A stretch of 6,211 bases of DNA from Rickettsiales bacterium (GTDB lineage: Bacteria > Pseudomonadota > Alphaproteobacteria > Rickettsiales > UBA3002), in assembly GCA_027489915.1 (NCBI GenBank), contig JAIXZB010000127.1, forward strand, positions 1 through 6,211, written 5' to 3'. A program made the translations under genes and the position numbers. Shown here piece after piece: positions 1 to 5,449 of this stretch (positions are counted from its first letter, which is position 1; every line of letters starts with the position of its first letter). Under the pieces are notes generated by a model. That model was given only the letters and a program-made list of their open reading frames with translations, was not told the DNA's origin and made no database searches.

Positions 1-11
1 ATTCATCCGCG

Positions 12-572
12 TTAGGGTTTTTTGGGTGTGGCCACCAGCATCGCATCGATGCGAACATCAAAGCCTACCCACTCATCGGTTTTGAAATCACCGAGGCCTA
101 GCTTGAAAGCGTTACGCTTCACACTGGTAGTGCCGTTCATTGTGGTTTCACCATTATTGGTGAGCAGTGTGAAAGGCAAATCTAGTGGCTGCGAGATACC
201 CTTGATGGTGAGGGTGCCGCGAGCAATAAACCCCCCTTTTGTATCTGGCACCACTTCGGAAGATGTGAAGTGCGCGGTGGGATGGTTTTTGACATCAAAC
301 CAATCTGCCTCAAGGATGGCATCCTGACGATCGCTCCCAGCAACGCTCACCTTTGCTATGGGAATGGTGATGTCAATACGCGTGTCTTTGAGGGTTGCTG
401 GATCGAAAGTGATATCGGCTGTGAAGCCATGAAATTCACCGCTAAATGGCTCTTCGCCTTGCGTTCCAGAAAACCCCAAATGCGAACGTGAGTAATCCAC
501 CACCCACTGCTCTGCGAATACGGGACTGGCAAACAGTAAAGCAGCAATGAGTGTGGGGAGTGTTTTCAGCAT
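12..572 (-). CDS. YceI-family periplasmic protein (distal paralogue of the operon)
   Basis: This is a secreted lipocalin-like protein of the YceI family, whose known members bind isoprenoid quinones or other long hydrophobic ligands in the periplasm. The ATG at 572 is preferred over an in-frame upstream start at 590, because it gives a clean signal peptide (MLK, then a hydrophobic core, then VFA|EQW with predicted cleavage after residue 20) and lies just 2 nt past the cytochrome stop codon. The product is 186 aa, normal for the family. Family hallmarks are the early SRSHLGFSG strand, DWFDVKNHPTAHFTS in the middle, GTLTIKGISQPL, and a C-terminal TDEWVGFDVRID strand. The GTQGEEPFSGEF and TDEWVG patterns resemble YceI proteins that travel with cytochrome b561. 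It is the last gene of a minus-strand operon whose first gene is a second, different YceI. The ligand cannot be read from sequence; the family call is secure. Confidence 0.92.
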   Translation of the reverse strand: MLKTLPTLIAALLFASPVFAEQWVVDYSRSHLGFSGTQGEEPFSGEFHGFTADITFDPATLKDTRIDITIPIAKVSVAGSDRQDAILEADWFDVKNHPTAHFTSSEVVPDTKGGFIARGTLTIKGISQPLDLPFTLLTNNGETTMNGTTSVKRNAFKLGLGDFKTDEWVGFDVRIDAMLVATPKKP

Positions 573-574
573 CG

Positions 575-1141
575 TTATTTCTTGCAGCAACGTGGCATCA
601 TGCGCGCCAGCACGTCGTCTTTATTCACGAAGTGGTGCTTGAGTGCCGCAAGTACATGCACCGTGATGAGTGCAATGGCGCCATAAGCAAGCAGCTCGTG
701 TGATTCATAAAAGAACGAATGCGCAGCTTTTTTATTCTCACCCTGAAAGAAGGGCAGCAACGGCACTTCAAACATCCAGAAATACTCGGTGGGGTATATT
801 TTCTTGGAAGTGGAAATCATGAGCCAGCCCGAAAGCGGCATTCCTATCATCAGCACATACAGCACTGCGTGTGATATACGCGATGCAACGCGTTCATAGG
901 GTTTTGTTGTTGCAGGCAATGCAGGTGGCGTATGTGCAAGCCGCCATGCGAGGCGGAATACACTGAGAAACAGAATGGTAAGACCTAAGGATTTATGGAT
1001 TTGATAGACATCGATACGCAAACTAACGGGTTTGATATCTTCCATAATCAGACCAACGGCGATCATACCAATAATGGCAAATGCCATGAGCCAATGTAAA
1101 ATCATGGCAACGCGGTTATAACGAACGGAAGCAGCGTGCAT
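575..1141 (-). CDS. Cytochrome b561 (CybB/YceJ type), di-heme inner-membrane protein
   Basis: This is a four-helix membrane cytochrome of the bacterial b561 family (188 aa; family about 175-190). Hydrophobic segments lie near residues 13-33, 49-69, 88-110 and 147-168. Candidate heme ligands are His16 (ILHW), His49 (QIHKSLG), His148 (ESHELLAYG) and His162 (TVHVLAAL). Their order and spacing match the four ligands of E. coli CybB (13, 46, 137, 151). E. coli CybB is known to oxidise superoxide and pass electrons to ubiquinone; relatives are often encoded beside yceI. A role in superoxide or quinone redox chemistry is therefore inferred here, not shown. The ATG at 1141 follows the upstream yceI stop by 2 nt, with AAAGAG about 8 nt before it as a plausible ribosome site. 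The loop between helices 3 and 4 is somewhat longer than in CybB. The protein ends in an unusual CCKK. Confidence 0.93.
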   Translation of the reverse strand: MHAASVRYNRVAMILHWLMAFAIIGMIAVGLIMEDIKPVSLRIDVYQIHKSLGLTILFLSVFRLAWRLAHTPPALPATTKPYERVASRISHAVLYVLMIGMPLSGWLMISTSKKIYPTEYFWMFEVPLLPFFQGENKKAAHSFFYESHELLAYGAIALITVHVLAALKHHFVNKDDVLARMMPRCCKK

Positions 1142-1143
1142 GA

Positions 1144-1764
1144 CTAGGGCTCTTTGTTAAATTCTACATCAATGGTGAGTGTTACTGTATCGCCCACAGC
1201 GGGGAGGTATTCTTTGATACCGAAATCCGAGCGTTTGATGGTGGTGGTGGCAGCAAAGCCAAGTGTTTTGGTGCCCGCAAATGGATTCTCGCCTGCACCG
1301 TTAAATGTGACATCTAGCACCACAGGGCGGGTAACGCCATGCAGCGATAAATCGCCTGTGAGCGCACCTTTGGTATCGCTCAGTTTCACGAATTTGGTGG
1401 AGGTGAAAGAGGCGGTCGGGAATTTTTCGGCATCGAAGAATTGCTCACTTACAAGCTTGCCTTCGAGTTTGCTGTTGTTGGTATCGATAGAACGGATATC
1501 GACAGTGATTTTGACGGAGCTTTGCTCGGGCGCATTGGGTTGCAGAAATAACGTGCCATCGAAGCTGTTAAAACGGCCCTTGTATTGCGAAAATCCGAGA
1601 TGGCTGATGGAGAAAATGATGCTCGCATGCGATTTATCGAGCAGGTATTTACCCGAAGGCACATCTGCCAGAGAAGTGGTGGGGGTTTTGGGAGCCGCCG
1701 CTAGCGCTATCATGGGCGCGCATACAGTGAGGGTAAAGAGTGCAGAGCGTAGGAGCGAACGCAT
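1144..1764 (-). CDS. YceI-family periplasmic protein (promoter-proximal paralogue)
   Basis: This is the first gene of the yceI / cytochrome b561 / yceI operon, 206 aa. The N-terminus is a Sec signal peptide (MRSLLR, a hydrophobic core, then an Ala-rich cleavage zone around residues 22-25). The mature protein shows classical YceI features: a YLLDKSHASIIFSISHLGFS strand near the start, a GRFNSFDGTL turn, a SEQFFDAEKFPTASFTSTKF stretch, GDLSLHGVTRPV, and TIKRSDFGI near the end. Known members form a lipocalin-like barrel that binds a long isoprenoid such as ubiquinone-8. The ATG at 1764 is supported by a strong GGAGG with a 4-nt spacer. It differs clearly from the downstream paralogue, especially at the C-terminus, so the pair looks like an old duplication or two subfamilies rather than a recent copy. 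Physiological ligand and redox role are inferred from family and context. Confidence 0.94.
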   Translation of the reverse strand: MRSLLRSALFTLTVCAPMIALAAAPKTPTTSLADVPSGKYLLDKSHASIIFSISHLGFSQYKGRFNSFDGTLFLQPNAPEQSSVKITVDIRSIDTNNSKLEGKLVSEQFFDAEKFPTASFTSTKFVKLSDTKGALTGDLSLHGVTRPVVLDVTFNGAGENPFAGTKTLGFAATTTIKRSDFGIKEYLPAVGDTVTLTIDVEFNKEP

Positions 1765-1768
1765 AAAA

Positions 1769-1773
1769 CCTCC
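1769..1773 (-). promoter_or_regulatory. Ribosome binding site of the promoter-proximal yceI gene
   Basis: GGAGG on the minus strand, 4 nt before the ATG at 1764. It is the strongest Shine-Dalgarno sequence in the window and fixes the start of the three-gene operon. Confidence 0.8.
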
Positions 1774-1814
1774 GTGTCAGGTGAATGTAGCATAGGTAAT
1801 ACCAGCCATCGCAG

Positions 1815-1828
1815 ATTGCAAGTGCAAT
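1815..1828. promoter_or_regulatory. Perfect palindrome, candidate operator in a divergent promoter region
   Basis: ATTGCA-AG-TGCAAT is a perfect 6+6 inverted repeat with a 2-nt centre. It is followed 2 nt later by a third related half site, ATTGCG (1831-1836). It lies in the only non-coding stretch between the divergent yceI operon (start 1764) and mnmC (start 1862). It overlaps TTGCAA, which could serve as a -35 element on either strand. The dimeric symmetry and position suggest a transcription factor site. I cannot assign the regulator. Confidence 0.45.
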
Positions 1829-1843
1829 GGATTGCGCTACAAC
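1816..1843 (+). promoter_or_regulatory. mnmC: Possible mnmC promoter
   Basis: TTGCAA (1816-1821) and TACAAC (1838-1843) are separated by 16 nt. Each matches the sigma-70 consensus at 4 of 6 positions, and they sit about 20 nt before the preferred mnmC start. The -35 part lies inside the palindrome at 1815-1828, so binding there would be expected to block this promoter. This is a by-eye match only. Confidence 0.3.
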
Positions 1844-1850
1844 CACAGCA

Positions 1851-1857
1851 AGAGGGA
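1851..1857 (+). promoter_or_regulatory. mnmC: Ribosome binding site that decides the mnmC start
   Basis: AGAGGGA lies 4 nt before the ATG at 1862 (GAGG core 6 nt away). It supports this ATG over the in-frame TTG at 1832, which has no comparable site and would add ten residues that lack MnmC character. Confidence 0.65.
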
Positions 1858-1861
1858 AGCC

Positions 1862-3640
1862 ATGCTGCAGTATGCTACATTGGAATGGAACGCGGATAAT
1901 ACACCGCAAAGTGCGCAATTTGGGGATGTGTATTTCTCGCGCGCTGGGGGGCGGGCAGAAACCGATTATGTGTTTTTACAAGGCTGCGAATTGCCCGAGG
2001 GCTGGGCCGAGTGCGCGCAGTATTGCATCGGTGAGACAGGCTTTGGTACGGGCCTGAATTTTTTGCACACATGGAGTGTGTTTGAAAAGACCGCACCGCC
2101 TGATGCGCAGTTGCATTTTGTCTCGGTGGAACAATTCCCCCTCGCTCCACACGACCTCGCACGCGCGCTTGCAGGCTGGGAGGGCAGCGAAGCACAGGCA
2201 TTGATAGAGAATTATCCATTGCCCATTGCTGGCTGGCACCGACTGGATTTTGGCAGGGTGCATTTAACTCTGGGATTTGGTGAAGCGCAGGCATTGCTTA
2301 GCGATTACGTATCGCAGATGGATGCATGGTTTTTAGACGGATTTTCGCCCGCAAAAAATGCTGCGATGTGGAGCGATGGGCTGCTGGATGCGGTGGCAAA
2401 TCTAAGCCACACAGGCACACGCATTGCAAGCTTCACCGCAGCAGGAGAGGTGCGCAGGGCGCTAGCAGCACGCGGATTTACCATTGAGCGCCGCGAAGGA
2501 TTCGGCCATAAACGCCATGCGATTTCTGGCGTATATACGGCGCAGCATGCGAAGCGCACAGCGGCGCATAGACCCGAGCATGCGGTGGTGATAGGGGCAG
2601 GTATTGCAGGCGCCAGCATGGCCTACGCATTGGCAAAACGTGGTGTGCGCGTGGATGTGCTGGAGCAGCAAGCGCAGCCAGCGCAGGCCGCTTCGGGCAA
2701 TGCGGCGGCGGTATTGTATCCACATATTACCCAGCAGTGGGGCGCGAATATGGCATGGCACTTAGCTGGGTTTTGCCATGCAACACGGCTGCTGAAAGAG
2801 GCGCCGTATGCGCATCTGTGCGGCATGCTGAAAACCCCCAAAGATGCAAAAGACGAAGCGCGCCTGCGCGCTGCCTGCGAACAGTTTGAAGCAGAGGTAA
2901 TGCATTGGGTAACGCCAGAAGAGGTCGCACCCCTGCTAGGTGTAGCGCCCCCTTTTGCAGGTGCATGGTTTGCGCGCAGTGGCTGGGTGAGGCCGAAAGA
3001 ATGGTGTGCCGCATTGCTGAACCATCCGCATATTACACTTCACACCAACGTGACCTGCACTGCACTGAAAGAGGACACAGTGCAGTGTGCTGATGGCCGC
3101 ACGTGGCAGAGCAAACATGTGATTGTAACCACTGCATACGATGCAGAAACGCTGCTACCGCAATTATCGGGCGCCATGTTCCAAAGCGCTGGACAGGTGA
3201 GTGTGGTTGCATCGCATGAACTGCAGCAAAAAGTGCATTCAGTGCTGTGCCATCGTGGGTATGTGGTGCCGTATGAGGAGGGAGTGCTTGTGGGTGCGAC
3301 CTATGACCACGAAGATTTCTCAGGTGCGGTGCGCGCGGATAATCATCAGAAAAATGCTGCGGAATTACGCGCGGCATTACCTAATATGCTGGCAGAGAAT
3401 GTGGATGCTGCGCACTGGACAGGACGCACCTCGCTGCGTGCTAGCACACGCGATAGATTGCCCTTGGTGGGCGAAGTGGAATCTGGTGTGTATGTGAGTG
3501 CGGGCCATGGCTCACGCGGGATGGTATCCGCACCTTACGCCGCCGAAGTGATTGCAGCGCATATATGTGCCGAGCCTGCACCGATAGGCACAGCGCTTGC
3601 GCGTGCGGTACATCCATTGCGGTATTTACGTAAGGGGTAA
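1862..3640 (+). CDS. mnmC: Bifunctional tRNA 5-methylaminomethyl-2-thiouridine biosynthesis protein MnmC
   Basis: This cytoplasmic enzyme completes the mnm5(s2)U34 wobble modification after MnmE/MnmG. The FAD-dependent C-terminal domain removes the carboxymethyl group (cmnm5U to nm5U), and the N-terminal SAM-dependent domain then methylates nm5U to mnm5U. The product is 592 aa, shorter than the 668 of E. coli, but both domains look intact. The N-terminal domain (about 1-235) opens with the family-typical ATLEWN...PQSAQFGDVYFS, has the SAM loop GETGFGTGLNF (57-67), the FLDGFSPAKN motif with Asp159, and GFGHKRH (213-219). The C-terminal domain (about 238-590) has the FAD Rossmann motif GAGIAG (245-250), an acidic Glu268 ending strand 2, ASGNAAAVLYP (277-287), TRDRLPLVG (529-537) and GHGSRG (548-553). 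The start at 1862 rests on the preceding AGAGGGA and on family alignment. The gene is transcribed divergently from the yceI operon, and its last 15 bp overlap murI on the other strand. Confidence 0.97.
   Translation: MLQYATLEWNADNTPQSAQFGDVYFSRAGGRAETDYVFLQGCELPEGWAECAQYCIGETGFGTGLNFLHTWSVFEKTAPPDAQLHFVSVEQFPLAPHDLARALAGWEGSEAQALIENYPLPIAGWHRLDFGRVHLTLGFGEAQALLSDYVSQMDAWFLDGFSPAKNAAMWSDGLLDAVANLSHTGTRIASFTAAGEVRRALAARGFTIERREGFGHKRHAISGVYTAQHAKRTAAHRPEHAVVIGAGIAGASMAYALAKRGVRVDVLEQQAQPAQAASGNAAAVLYPHITQQWGANMAWHLAGFCHATRLLKEAPYAHLCGMLKTPKDAKDEARLRAACEQFEAEVMHWVTPEEVAPLLGVAPPFAGAWFARSGWVRPKEWCAALLNHPHITLHTNVTCTALKEDTVQCADGRTWQSKHVIVTTAYDAETLLPQLSGAMFQSAGQVSVVASHELQQKVHSVLCHRGYVVPYEEGVLVGATYDHEDFSGAVRADNHQKNAAELRAALPNMLAENVDAAHWTGRTSLRASTRDRLPLVGEVESGVYVSAGHGSRGMVSAPYAAEVIAAHICAEPAPIGTALARAVHPLRYLRKG
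3626..3640. other. Convergent 15-bp coding overlap of mnmC and murI
   Basis: The murI stop (complement of TTA at 3626-3628) lies inside mnmC, and the mnmC stop (TAA at 3638-3640) lies inside murI. The overlap begins with the 8-bp palindrome TTACGTAA (3626-3633). Neither gene has an intergenic 3' region, so any transcript end must fall within the opposing coding sequence. Confidence 0.95.
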
Positions 3641-4423
3641 GGCGCTGGTGGTGCTGAAACCTGCGCTTGTGAACACAGTACGGTAACGTTCTGTATCAGC
3701 GCCACGGGTAACGAAGGCGTGATGCTGCACCTGCTGGGGTGCCGGGAGTGGCTTCCAGATACGAAATGCTTGTTGCGCAATTGCAGGGGCGGGGTCGATG
3801 AGAGTAACCTTCCACGGCGCTGCTGCTTCAATCGCTGCATCTAGGAAGGGATAGTGGGTGCAGCCGAGCACCAATGTATCGGTTTTGCCATCCGCATCAT
3901 CGTGAAAACAGGGCGCGATATCTTGCGTGAGCAGTGCGGTATCGAGGCTGCCTGTGAGCAGAAAGTTTTCGGCCAATGCAGCAAGATGGGGGGCACCCAC
4001 ACGATCCACACGGCAGCCCGATGCAAACTGCGCAATCAGATTGGTGCTGTAAGCGCTATCAACCGTGTTGGGCGTGGCAAGCAATGTGAAACGCTTGGTA
4101 AGCGAACGTTCGGCGGCGACTTTGACCGCAGGCACCGTGCCTACAAAGGGAACAGAATGCTGCGCGCGAAGCTCGGCCAGACACAGGGTCGAAAGGGTGT
4201 TGCAGGCAATGACCACCAGCGCGATGGGAAACTCGTTTTCCATATGCGCAATGACCTTACTTGCGCGCGAACAAATATCGGCAGCACTGCGGTTACCATA
4301 AGGAAATGCTGCAGTATCGGCAACATAAAGCAGTGCGACTTCAGGCAGGGTAAGGCGCAGGGCGCGCACCACAGATAGGCCGCCAAGCCCCGAATCCAGT
4401 ACGAGAATGGAGGGCGCAATCAC
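3626..4423 (-). CDS. murI: Glutamate racemase
   Basis: This cytoplasmic, cofactor-independent racemase interconverts L- and D-glutamate, supplying D-Glu for the peptidoglycan stem peptide. At 265 aa it has family-typical length. The phosphate/glutamate-binding DSGLGGLSV motif (Asp10) is followed by VADTAAFPYG (34-43). The first catalytic cysteine lies in ACNT (Cys74) and the second in GCTHYP (Cys188, followed by His190). This two-Cys arrangement is diagnostic and appears intact. The start is GTG at 4423; the next in-frame Met is residue 61, far inside the fold, so no ATG alternative is possible. No strong Shine-Dalgarno precedes it. The start lies 5 nt after the stop of the PhoU-family gene, which suggests translational coupling from that gene. 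The 3' end overlaps mnmC tail-to-tail. The linkage to a phoU-type gene appears to be co-transcription rather than a functional pathway. Confidence 0.97.
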   Translation of the reverse strand: MIAPSILVLDSGLGGLSVVRALRLTLPEVALLYVADTAAFPYGNRSAADICSRASKVIAHMENEFPIALVVIACNTLSTLCLAELRAQHSVPFVGTVPAVKVAAERSLTKRFTLLATPNTVDSAYSTNLIAQFASGCRVDRVGAPHLAALAENFLLTGSLDTALLTQDIAPCFHDDADGKTDTLVLGCTHYPFLDAAIEAAAPWKVTLIDPAPAIAQQAFRIWKPLPAPQQVQHHAFVTRGADTERYRTVFTSAGFSTTSALPLT

Positions 4424-4428
4424 AGGCG

Positions 4429-5073
4429 TTAGGGCTTTACAAATTTACGGTTATGGCGCGCAGCAAACCCAATTTTGGCAATATCGTAGGCAAGCTCGGC
4501 CACGCGGTCGAGATTGCGGTAGATGAACACTACGCCGAGGCGTTCTTCATGCGCAGGGATAGCGCGCATGGCGGTTTTATACACCTGATGCACCGCATCG
4601 CGCTCGCTCAGCATGGCGAGCATGTCTTCTTCGCTGAGCTGGCTGAAATCATCGAGCGCATGATCGAACTGCTTGGCGACACGGTCGAGCAGCGATTGCA
4701 ATCCATCACGGTGAGCGAGGCGTTGCTCGGCCGATAATTTGGCGACGCGCTTGACGGTATTTTTGAGTTTATCGGCTGCATGTTCGCAGGCTGCGCCGAC
4801 TTTCACTACGCCCAGCACCAAGCGCAGTTCTTCCATCATCGGGGTGTATTTGGAAATCACGCGCATCACTTGCTGATCGATAACAAATTCTAAATCATTG
4901 ACCGATTTATCGATGCTGCGCGCTTCTTCGGTGAAGTCGCGGCCTTCGGAAAGTTCAAGCTGAATAATTGCAATAAAGCGGTGCAGATGCGATTTAACTG
5001 TGGCGAGACTACCAAATAATTTGGCCAGCTCATCATCGAATGGCTGCGAGGCGTGTTCACTGATTTGTATCAT
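4429..5073 (-). CDS. phoU: PhoU-family protein (phosphate signalling/transport regulator type)
   Basis: This is a soluble, almost entirely alpha-helical protein of two PhoU repeats (about residues 8-110 and 118-210). PhoU proteins normally restrain the PhoR-PhoB phosphate response and modulate the Pst transporter from the cytoplasmic side. Matches to E. coli PhoU include FDDELAKL near the start, DKSVNDLE..ID (55-66), and EELRLVLGVVKV before the first metal-type motif EHAAD (97-101). In the second repeat the corresponding site reads RNLDRVAE (187-193), so it is DxxxE rather than the usual E/DxxxD. The product is 214 aa versus 241 in E. coli, mainly through a shorter tail. The ATG at 5073 is chosen because AAGGA precedes it by 7 nt; an in-frame GTG at 5097 would add eight poorly conserved residues. 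No pst or phoR/phoB gene is nearby, so the exact regulatory partner is unknown and a divergent paralogue is possible. Confidence 0.88.
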   Translation of the reverse strand: MIQISEHASQPFDDELAKLFGSLATVKSHLHRFIAIIQLELSEGRDFTEEARSIDKSVNDLEFVIDQQVMRVISKYTPMMEELRLVLGVVKVGAACEHAADKLKNTVKRVAKLSAEQRLAHRDGLQSLLDRVAKQFDHALDDFSQLSEEDMLAMLSERDAVHQVYKTAMRAIPAHEERLGVVFIYRNLDRVAELAYDIAKIGFAARHNRKFVKP

Positions 5074-5080
5074 GGGCTTG

Positions 5081-5085
5081 TCCTT
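5081..5085 (-). promoter_or_regulatory. phoU: Ribosome binding site of the PhoU-family gene
   Basis: AAGGA on the minus strand, 7 nt before the ATG at 5073. It favours that start over the upstream in-frame GTG at 5097. Confidence 0.65.
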
Positions 5086-5097
5086 CACTAGCTTCAC

Positions 5098-5124
5098 ACT
5101 ATATGCTAAGCGTTACGCTCTGAA
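5098..5124 (-). promoter_or_regulatory. Possible promoter of the phoU-murI operon with a small inverted repeat
   Basis: Reading the minus strand, TATAGT (5103-5098) is a good -10 match about 25 nt before the PhoU-family ATG. The best -35-like hexamer is TTCAGA (5124-5119), at a short 15-nt spacing. Between them lies the small inverted repeat AGCG-TTA-CGCT (5109-5119). No PhoB box is recognisable. By-eye evidence only. Confidence 0.3.
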
Positions 5125-5178
5125 TAGGGTTTTTACGGGTTGTAAATGCCTAATCAGAAATCAAAATATACTATATAC

Positions 5179-5183
5179 AGGAG
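5179..5183 (+). promoter_or_regulatory. Ribosome binding site that decides the lipoprotein start
   Basis: AGGAG ends immediately before an ATG at 5184, which leaves no spacer, but lies 6 nt before the in-frame ATG at 5190. The second ATG is therefore the likely start, giving MKTVLSL as the N-terminus. Confidence 0.75.
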
Positions 5184-5189
5184 ATGGGT

Positions 5190-5444
5190 ATGAAAACAGT
5201 TCTATCGTTAGTGGCAGCATCGGCAATCTTTACGCTTAGCGCCTGTGGCGACACACCAAAAGACCGCGCTGCAAGTGGCGCTGCGATTGGTGCAGGCGTG
5301 GGTGCTGTGAGTGGTGCTCTGGTAGCAGGAAGCCCTGCAGGTGGCGCCGTGGTGGGTGCAGCGATTGGTGCAGGCGCAGGTGCCGCAGCAGGTGCACTAA
5401 CAACGCCGCAGGATATTAATCTCGGTAAACCGTTCTGGCGCTAG
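5190..5444 (+). CDS. Small glycine-zipper lipoprotein
   Basis: This 84-aa protein has a lipoprotein signal peptide: MKTVLSL, a hydrophobic stretch, then the lipobox LSAC with the lipidated Cys at residue 19. Residues +2 and +3 are Gly and Asp; there is no Asp at +2, so outer-membrane sorting is likely. After a short polar linker (TPKDRAAS) come two Gly/Ala-rich segments with GxxxG-type spacing (about 30-47 and 51-70), both starting GAAIGAG, 26 residues apart. This is the glycine-zipper architecture seen in the rickettsial 17-kDa antigen and in SlyB-like or Gly-zipper outer-membrane lipoproteins. These are thought to insert a helical hairpin or help stabilise the envelope. The tail ends in GKPFWR. 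The gene is divergent from phoU and ends 5 nt from the stop of the opposing exoprotein gene. Envelope role is inferred from the family; no specific function can be given. Confidence 0.82.
   Translation: MKTVLSLVAASAIFTLSACGDTPKDRAASGAAIGAGVGAVSGALVAGSPAGGAVVGAAIGAGAGAAAGALTTPQDINLGKPFWR
5283..5376 (+). repeat. Internal direct repeat encoding the two glycine-zipper segments
   Basis: A 16-nt exact repeat, gcgattggtgcaggcg, occurs at 5283-5298 and again at 5361-5376, a 78-nt (26-codon) period. The flanking bases are similar but diverged, as expected from an internal duplication of the GAAIGAG helix segment. Confidence 0.85.
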
Positions 5445-5449
5445 GTGAG

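Noticed and set aside
573..590. Upstream start for the distal YceI gene, overlapping the cytochrome end
   Set aside because: It would put MLQEIT before a signal peptide that already begins properly at the ATG at 572. The later start also gives the same 2-nt spacing seen at the other junction of the operon.
1154..1795. Long open frame (213 codons) on the plus strand opposite the promoter-proximal yceI gene
   Set aside because: The opposite frame encodes an unmistakable YceI protein with signal peptide and strong ribosome site. This frame has no ribosome site, no recognisable domain and low-complexity Ser/Val/Leu content typical of an antisense shadow.
1832..1861. TTG start extending MnmC by ten residues
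   Set aside because: It has no ribosome site, and the added residues do not match the MnmC N-terminus. The ATG at 1862 has AGAGGGA in place and starts right before the conserved ATLEWN.
1765..1861. tRNA or small RNA gene in the divergent gap
   Set aside because: No cloverleaf arms or TTC-A/T-C loop signature are seen. The region is fully explained as a short promoter region.
3854..4378. Open frame of 174 codons on the plus strand opposite murI
   Set aside because: It is antisense to an intact glutamate racemase with both catalytic cysteines. Its translation is Arg/Gly/Cys-rich with no family resemblance.
4453..4737. Open frame of 94 codons opposite the PhoU-family gene
   Set aside because: It is an antisense shadow of a clear PhoU-family sequence, with no initiation signals.
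5098..5183. PhoB box upstream of the PhoU-family gene
   Set aside because: No pair of CTGTCAT-like direct repeats 11 nt apart is present on either strand.
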